This document shows, in pieces, positions 57,854 to 64,000 of a DNA stretch of 64,000 bases. The translations under genes were made by a program, and so were the position numbers. The notes beneath the pieces were generated by a model, which saw only the letters and a program-made list of their open reading frames with translations, made no database searches and was not told the DNA's origin. Position 1 is the first letter of the stretch. Every line of letters starts with the position of its first letter. Source of the stretch: Marinithermus hydrothermalis DSM 14884 (GTDB taxonomy: Bacteria > Deinococcota > Deinococci > Deinococcales > Marinithermaceae); contig NC_015387.1 of the NCBI RefSeq assembly GCF_000195335.1, forward strand, positions 744,001 to 808,000, in the 5' to 3' direction.

Positions 57854-59865
57854 TTTTTCGGGGCCGCGGCCGGCTCCGGCTTGGGGTTGCGCCACAGGGC
57901 CAGGCCGCGGATGGGGGCGTATACTGGGAGTTCCGGCAAGGGCGTGCCGTCCGGCGCGAAGCGGCGCACCACGTGCGCGCCCCGCCGCGCGGCGTACACG
58001 ATGCCGTTCTCGTCCACCACGATATCCACCAGGCTCGAGGGATCCTCGCCTTCCCCTAGGGGCAGGGCGTACCCTCCCACGACCTTGCCCTCGTGCGTGA
58101 TCTTCCGGATTTTTTGCGCGTCCGCGTCGAAGATGTACACGTGACCCGCATCGTCGATGCCGATCCCGCCGATCCGGCGTAGCTCGTTGGAGTCCTTGCT
58201 CTTGCGGAAGGCGTAGCGCGACAGATACTGGCCCTCGAGGGAGAGCCGCTGCACCTGCCGGTTCCCGTAGTCCAAAACGTATAGGAAGTGACGGCCGGCG
58301 ACGATCTGCCGCGGGGTGTCGAACACGCCGCGGCCAGCTCCCTTCCCCCCGAACCGCGCCACGGGCTGGCCGTTCAGCTCGAAGCGATGGATCATGTGGG
58401 TTTCGCCGTCCAGAACGAACAGGTCCCCGCTGGGGCTGACCGTAAGGGCGACCGGGTACACGAACTCCCCGAGCTTCATGCCGTACGGACCGAGCGAGAG
58501 CGTGATCCGCCCTTCGGGGGAGAAGCGGTGCACCATCCGGGTGTTGTGCGACCCGTACTCGAAGACGGTGATCCACACGTTCCCGTCCGGATCGGTGGCG
58601 ATGTCCAGGGGCGGGGAGGCGAACATCCCCTCGCCGGTCCCCACGCCGGAGAAGAGGCGGGCGGGCGTGCCGTCGAGCTCCATCAGCCGGATGGAGCCGC
58701 GCTTGGCCTCGGCGGCGATCGCGAGGTACCAGGCTTCCGAGAGGCCGCGCGGCTCCTGAGGGTCGCGCTCGAGCTCCTGGATGACCTCGTCCAGGCTGGG
58801 CCGTTTGTCGGGGTCCTTGGCCAGCATCCGCATGATGAGGTCATTGATGGACTTGGGGATCTCGGGGTTGAGCTGCTGGGGGGGCGTGGGCACCTGAAAG
58901 ATCTGCTGGTGCACCACCGACTCGTACCCCCCCTGGAACGGAGCCTGGCCGGTCAGCACCTCGTAGAACACGATCCCTAAACTGTAGATGTCACTACGGT
59001 GATCGATCCGCTGCCCCTTGGCCTGTTCGGGGCTCATGTACACCGGCGTGCCGATCCGGGCCCCGGTGATGGTGAGCCGGGTCAGCACCTTGCCCGCCGC
59101 GATCCCGAAATCCATCAGGCGCACCCCGGCGGGGTCCAGGGTGCCGTCGTCCCGAATCGCGCCGCGCAGCACCATGATGTTGCCCGGCTTGATGTCCCGG
59201 TGGATGATGCCGTGCTGGTGAATGTGCCGCAACGCGTCCGCAACGCGCCGCATGACCTGGATCGCGACGCGCATCGAGAGGCGGCGGTCCTCGATCAACC
59301 GGTCCAGCCCCTCGCCGTCCAGGTACTCCATCGCGATGTAGTGGGTTTCGCCGGAAGCCCCGTGGTCAAACACCTTGACGATGTTGGGGTGCTCGAGCCG
59401 CTGCAGCACCTCGGCCTCGCGGTGGAAGCGCCGCACGAAACGCGGGTCCCCCACGAACTTCTCCTGAGGGATCTTGAGGGCTACGATCCGCCCGTCGATC
59501 TTACGGCGCGCGCGGTACACGGAAGCCATGCCCCCGATCCCGATGCGCTCTAAAAGCTCGTACTTGTCCTCTAGGCCGCTGACTTCGGCTGGGGTTTTGG
59601 TCGATGCGCGGGGGGTTGGTCGGGGGGCTCGTTTCCGCTTGGGGAGGGGGCGTCGGCCGCGCGGGCGTGGTGGGGAGAGGGCTGCGGTGGCCCCCAGCAG
59701 GAAAAGGCTCACCGGCCCCCAAAGGGCCCCCTTGACCAGGTATAAAAGACCTACGCTGCTCATGAAGCTGAGTCCGAACAGTACCCCTACGCTGGGCAGG
59801 GAACGCCGCAGTAAAAGGGCTACGGAAAGCCCGTATAGGCTGAGGGTTAGGAGTACCGCTGTCAT
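57841..59865 (-). CDS. Ser/Thr protein kinase with NHL-type beta-propeller
   Basis: 674 residues from ATG 59865, which overlaps the PP2C stop by 4 bp. Three N-terminal hydrophobic helices (3-20, 25-45, 48-64), then a Hanks-type kinase: glycine loop IGIGGMASVY (108-117), Lys131, HRDIKPGN (222-229), DFG (252-254), SPE (279-281 region). Residues about 430-660 are repeated NHL-like blades (PLDIATDPDGNVWI, YPVALTVSPSGDLFVLD, IGGIGIDDAGHVYIFD). Kinase and propeller are on the same side of the membrane unless the topology is unusual. Target unknown. Confidence 0.9.
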   Translation of the reverse strand: MTAVLLTLSLYGLSVALLLRRSLPSVGVLFGLSFMSSVGLLYLVKGALWGPVSLFLLGATAALSPPRPRGRRPLPKRKRAPRPTPRASTKTPAEVSGLEDKYELLERIGIGGMASVYRARRKIDGRIVALKIPQEKFVGDPRFVRRFHREAEVLQRLEHPNIVKVFDHGASGETHYIAMEYLDGEGLDRLIEDRRLSMRVAIQVMRRVADALRHIHQHGIIHRDIKPGNIMVLRGAIRDDGTLDPAGVRLMDFGIAAGKVLTRLTITGARIGTPVYMSPEQAKGQRIDHRSDIYSLGIVFYEVLTGQAPFQGGYESVVHQQIFQVPTPPQQLNPEIPKSINDLIMRMLAKDPDKRPSLDEVIQELERDPQEPRGLSEAWYLAIAAEAKRGSIRLMELDGTPARLFSGVGTGEGMFASPPLDIATDPDGNVWITVFEYGSHNTRMVHRFSPEGRITLSLGPYGMKLGEFVYPVALTVSPSGDLFVLDGETHMIHRFELNGQPVARFGGKGAGRGVFDTPRQIVAGRHFLYVLDYGNRQVQRLSLEGQYLSRYAFRKSKDSNELRRIGGIGIDDAGHVYIFDADAQKIRKITHEGKVVGGYALPLGEGEDPSSLVDIVVDENGIVYAARRGAHVVRRFAPDGTPLPELPVYAPIRGLALWRNPKPEPAAAPKNQRP

Positions 59866-60632
59866 CGTATCCGCACCGTAACCACCGTGATGTTGTCCGT
59901 ACCGCCGCGCTGAATGGCTTGGCTGATCCAGTAATCCACGGCGGCTTGGAGATCCTTGTGCTCGAGGTCCGCCAACCACTCCTCGGGGGGCACGAGGTTG
60001 TAAAGCCCGTCTGTGGCGAGGATGTAGGTTTCGCTCCGCATCACGTGCAGCGGAATCAAGTCGGGCGTGGCTTCAGGAATTCCTAGGGCTCGGGTAAGAA
60101 CGCTGCGCCACGGGTGAGTTTCGGCTTCTCCGGGGGTCAGTACCCCGTTTTGAACTTGTTCCGCGACCCACGAGTGGTCCTGGGTGAGTAGGGTCAGGTC
60201 ACGCCCGTTGTAGCGGTACGCGCGGGAGTCCCCGATATGCCCAATCACGCCGTTGTAGTTCCACTCGCTGACGAGCAGAGCGGTCAGGGTCGTGCCCATC
60301 CCTTTGCGTTCTGGGTGGGCTATGGCGTCTTGGAGGATGCGCCGCTGCGCGAGCTGGAAGCCCTTTTCGACCACCCGCTCGAGGGGCACCGCAGGCCTGC
60401 CGGTGTGCAGGTGTTCCGCGTACGCCCGCACCGCTTGGTGCAGGCTTTCGATGGCGATCTTGGAAGCGAACTCCCCGGCTTTGGCGCCCCCCATCCCGTC
60501 GGCAACGGCGAGCAAGATCAGGTTGCCGCGCGGCGTGGGGTAGACGCTGGCCCGGTGAAAATCCTCGTTGTTGCGGCGAACACGGCCGATGCTGGAGGCG
60601 GTGGCGAGTTCAAAACGGTGAGTCAGGCGCAT
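59862..60632 (-). CDS. PP2C-type Ser/Thr protein phosphatase
   Basis: 256 residues from ATG 60632, chosen for the GAGGAG immediately upstream; the longer frame upstream is non-coding in look. Metal-binding motifs: RRNNED, VADGMGGAKAGE, GDSRAYRY, LATDGLYNLV and GGTDNITVV. Acts opposite the kinase encoded just downstream, with which it is translationally coupled. Confidence 0.95.
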   Translation of the reverse strand: MRLTHRFELATASSIGRVRRNNEDFHRASVYPTPRGNLILLAVADGMGGAKAGEFASKIAIESLHQAVRAYAEHLHTGRPAVPLERVVEKGFQLAQRRILQDAIAHPERKGMGTTLTALLVSEWNYNGVIGHIGDSRAYRYNGRDLTLLTQDHSWVAEQVQNGVLTPGEAETHPWRSVLTRALGIPEATPDLIPLHVMRSETYILATDGLYNLVPPEEWLADLEHKDLQAAVDYWISQAIQRGGTDNITVVTVRIR

Positions 60633-60656
60633 AACTCCTCCATAAGGCCTCACGCT

Positions 60657-60662
60657 TATAAT
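60657..60662 (+). promoter_or_regulatory. -10 box of the gene at 60672
   Basis: A consensus TATAAT, 9 nt before the ATG at 60672, in the 39-bp gap shared with the divergent phosphatase gene. Confidence 0.6.
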
Positions 60663-60671
60663 ACCTTTTGC

Positions 60672-61421
60672 ATGGAAATCGGGTTGGGAGAACTGCTGGA
60701 GTTGTACGAGTACAAGGTTGAGGATCTGCTCCACGGACGCGAGCCTAAGGGGGGACGGGCTTCGGTGCGGCGGTTACGCCAACTGATCCTGAGCCGTGCG
60801 CCGACGGGGTATTGGGGCAAACGGTTCCGGGAGATTGACCGTCGCTACAAGGCCCTCCAAGAAAAGGCGCCCCCCTCCGCGCCTCCTGGGCACTCGTCCT
60901 TGGACCTCGGGGTCATCGAGATTCCAGGGGAGGAGCCGCCCGAGGGAGCTTCTCCGGAGAAGGAGGTTTTGGACGCCTTCGCTGAGGACGTGTACTGGCT
61001 GCGCCTCAAGCGCGAGATGACGCGCACCGCCCGGACCCTCGTGAAGGGGCAGCGCTACGAGCTGCGCCTGGCGTACGCCTTCATCCAGAACTTCGAAGCG
61101 TACGCGGGAAGCGAGACCTTTAAGCGGGATTTCAACCTCTCCCGCTTCACCCCCTCCCACCCGATCCCCGCGTTTTCCGACCCCCTCGCGGCCTTTGACG
61201 ACGAGGAGGTAGCGGCTGAAGTGCTGCTCGAGCTCTTCCGGGTGGCTATGCGCTTAAACCTCACGGAGGGGTACGGCCTGCAACTACCCGCGGAGGAGAC
61301 CGTACCTGCGCCGTTTTCTCCGCCGTTTGATCGAGAGTCCGGAAGGGTTGGTTGTGGGGCGCAACCCGCAAGGGCCGAGCGTGGCCGAGATCCGCCGGGC
61401 GCTCGAGGAGGCGCGCCGTAG
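60672..61421 (+). CDS. Unknown protein, N-terminal part of a probable frameshifted gene
   Basis: 249 residues as read. Helical, basic N-terminal region (GELLELYEYKVEDLLHGREPKGGRASVRRLRQLIL) then acidic and helical segments. Function not recognised. After about residue 211 the frame loses coding character: from the codons at 61324 to the stop, third-position GC is about half, whereas the +1 frame in the same stretch is about 85 percent. I therefore think the last 35 or so residues are not genuine and the protein continues in the frame of the next entry. Divergent from the PP2C/kinase operon. Confidence 0.65.
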   Translation: MEIGLGELLELYEYKVEDLLHGREPKGGRASVRRLRQLILSRAPTGYWGKRFREIDRRYKALQEKAPPSAPPGHSSLDLGVIEIPGEEPPEGASPEKEVLDAFAEDVYWLRLKREMTRTARTLVKGQRYELRLAYAFIQNFEAYAGSETFKRDFNLSRFTPSHPIPAFSDPLAAFDDEEVAAEVLLELFRVAMRLNLTEGYGLQLPAEETVPAPFSPPFDRESGRVGCGAQPARAERGRDPPGARGGAP

Positions 61422-62490
61422 CGCGATGACCCCGCACGAGCGGGCGGCCTTGATCCGGGATCTGGAGGCCAAACTGCACCGCGCCGCGGAGGAGGAGCGC
61501 CGCGCCCAGCTCGTGGTGGAGGAGGACCGGCGGCGGTTCCTAGCTGCGGCGGACCGCCTGGTGGCCTTGCTCCGCCGCTACCTACCCCCTCCGAAGGGAG
61601 AGGGCGCGTACCCGCACTTGCCGCAGCAGATCCTGGGGGGGGAGGACCCCGCGTTGCGCCTCGAGGCCGTCCCGGAAAAGGCCACGGTGTTGACGCTGCG
61701 TTTGATGCCCGTGCGGCTGCGGCTGGGAGGCGTGGACCTGGTGGTAGGGGAGGCAGGGGACGAGTACACGCTCAGCCTCGAGGGGGCGGATTACCCCTTG
61801 GTGGAAGGCGATCCGCTCGTGGTGCCGTTTGGCCAGTGGGAGGTGTGGGCCTTCCGGCGGGGGCGGTACGCGCACGTGCGCCTCGAGGTGCGGGAGGGGG
61901 CGCACCTCTCGCAGCTGCTGGTGGAGGGGCGGATCCTGGCGCACCTGGTGCATCCGGTGAAGGAGTACGCGTACCTGCGTTTGATGCGGGCCTTCTCAGC
62001 GCGCTTGAAGGGGCCGGTGGATTACCGTGCGTTTGGCTCGGAGTTAGCGCAGAAGTTTTCCGAGGTGCCTCTTGACACCCTGGAGGAGTTCGCCCGTAAA
62101 GGGCTCAAGGTGGTGCGGCAGCGTCTAGAGCGCGCACCGGCTGGGTTGCGGTACTTGGGTGAGGTGGGGGAGGCGTTAGGATTGGTTCAGGAAGCCAAGC
62201 ATTTGCAGTCCCTTTTGGCGGACTGGTTAAACTACCGTCCCCCGACCCGGGAGACGATCGGCGGAGAGATCGGCACGGTGACCTTGACCGCGGAACCGGT
62301 CTCTATCGATGCGGGGAAGGTCGTGCTTTCCGTGCGTCAGGTGGAGGACGCGGTGTACGTGACCGTGGCGGGGCAGGTGCCCCGGCGGTTGCGGGACCTT
62401 TTGGTGTGGGCGTTTGCGGATCAAGCGGTGGTGATCGCGCGGGAAGGGCACCGGATCGCGCATGTGGTGCTGCCGATCGAGGGAGCGTGA
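61327..62490 (+). CDS. Unknown protein, C-terminal part of a probable frameshifted gene
   Basis: 387 residues from a TTG at 61327; the same frame is open back to about 61258 (LRRFLRRLIESPEGLVV), which suggests continuity with the gene before it. Alternatively translation starts at the ATG 61426, four bases after the previous stop (354 residues). A coiled-coil-like helix (EIRRALEEARRSAMTPHERAALIRDLEAKLHRAAEE) leads into beta-rich and helical segments. Not recognised. Removing one base near 61300 would join both parts into a protein of about 600 residues. Confidence 0.7.
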   Translation: MIESPEGLVVGRNPQGPSVAEIRRALEEARRSAMTPHERAALIRDLEAKLHRAAEEERRAQLVVEEDRRRFLAAADRLVALLRRYLPPPKGEGAYPHLPQQILGGEDPALRLEAVPEKATVLTLRLMPVRLRLGGVDLVVGEAGDEYTLSLEGADYPLVEGDPLVVPFGQWEVWAFRRGRYAHVRLEVREGAHLSQLLVEGRILAHLVHPVKEYAYLRLMRAFSARLKGPVDYRAFGSELAQKFSEVPLDTLEEFARKGLKVVRQRLERAPAGLRYLGEVGEALGLVQEAKHLQSLLADWLNYRPPTRETIGGEIGTVTLTAEPVSIDAGKVVLSVRQVEDAVYVTVAGQVPRRLRDLLVWAFADQAVVIAREGHRIAHVVLPIEGA

Positions 62491-62518
62491 GGCGCGGGAA
62501 GATCCCGTGGGGTGAGTA

Positions 62519-62532
62519 ACTATGTTAATAGT
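62519..62532 (+). promoter_or_regulatory. AT-rich inverted repeat upstream of the MFS gene
   Basis: ACTAT-GTTA-ATAGT, in a 111-bp gap that is much more AT-rich than its surroundings. It could be an operator for the transporter gene; no regulator gene is adjacent. Confidence 0.35.
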
Positions 62533-62584
62533 GAACCTACTTTGTGTAAGGGTACCCGGTTGCGCGAGGTCGTAATGTTTTTGT

Positions 62585-62590
62585 TATACT
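62585..62590 (+). promoter_or_regulatory. -10 box of MFS gene
   Basis: TATACT, 11 nt before ATG 62602, after a T-run. Confidence 0.5.
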
Positions 62591-62601
62591 GATGCCGTCT
62601 C

Positions 62602-64000
<1,399 letters not shown>

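Overview
The window is GC-rich chromosomal DNA of a bacterium in the Deinococcota, almost certainly a Thermaceae-type thermophile. The evidence is the thermophile-style protein composition, an MglA/MglB pair, a paired regulatory/catalytic glutamate dehydrogenase of the Thermus kind, an EF-P with Arg at the loop tip, and many start codons placed 6 to 8 nt after a TANNNT -10 box (leaderless mRNAs). Marinithermus or Oceanithermus would fit, but genus cannot be settled from the sequence alone. Nearly everything is housekeeping; the accessory DNA is three insertion-sequence copies.

Layout. 1-4475 (minus): DsbB-like protein (cut by the window edge), ftsY-gltX, uppP, and the rplM-rpsI operon. 4604-5750: insertion sequence, called IS-A here. 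5851-13048 (plus): membrane protein, pterin dehydratase, argG-argH-acetyltransferase behind a candidate attenuator leader, carA, mtaB, queF. 13154-14494 (minus): M20 peptidase. 14512-19952 (plus): mglB-mglA, then gcvT-gcvH-gcvPA-gcvPB. 19949-21256: divergent zur/znuA around a Zur-type operator. 21285-25114: prmA and an rsmE gene split by a nested transposon (IS-A carrying a second element, IS-B). 25111-31911: lipoprotein, AEC transporter, rnj, pnp, rpsO, small genes, initiator tRNA. 31968-34311: second nested transposon, inserted just upstream of the tRNA-fMet promoter. 34493-38049: TPR protein, SPOR protein, rex, lipoprotein. 38101-43151: polyprenyl synthase, gdhA-gdhB, GNAT, 2-hydroxyacid dehydrogenase. 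43237-49190: large methyltransferase/TPR/DUF2325-like protein, tkt, a small membrane protein, a conserved protein of unknown function. 49215-53783: efp-accB-accC-asp23-nusB-folD-DUF212. 54207-57853: large Fe-S/CCG membrane protein, DUF59 protein, dNTPase. 57841-60632 (minus): PP2C phosphatase and Ser/Thr kinase with an NHL-like sensor. 60672-62490: an unknown gene that appears frameshifted. 62602-64000: MFS transporter and the 3' end of hemB.

How it works together. The arg genes plus carA cover the late arginine pathway. The gcv genes form a complete set for the T, H and two-part P proteins of glycine cleavage. zur/znuA is a zinc-response unit, rnj-pnp-rpsO an RNA-decay block, accB-accC starts fatty-acid synthesis, and the PP2C/kinase pair is a phospho-signalling unit.

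The most notable observations are: (1) IS-B sits inside IS-A with a 4-bp target duplication that rebuilds the IS-A end, and the nested unit has moved as a whole, giving two copies with their own 8-bp duplications; (2) two of three IS-A insertions lie exactly 7 bp upstream of a -35 box of a translation gene, in the same orientation; (3) removal of one insertion restores rsmE in frame; (4) argG has a leader with tandem Arg codons and two mutually exclusive hairpins; (5) a 931-residue methyltransferase/TPR/DUF2325-like fusion of unknown role.
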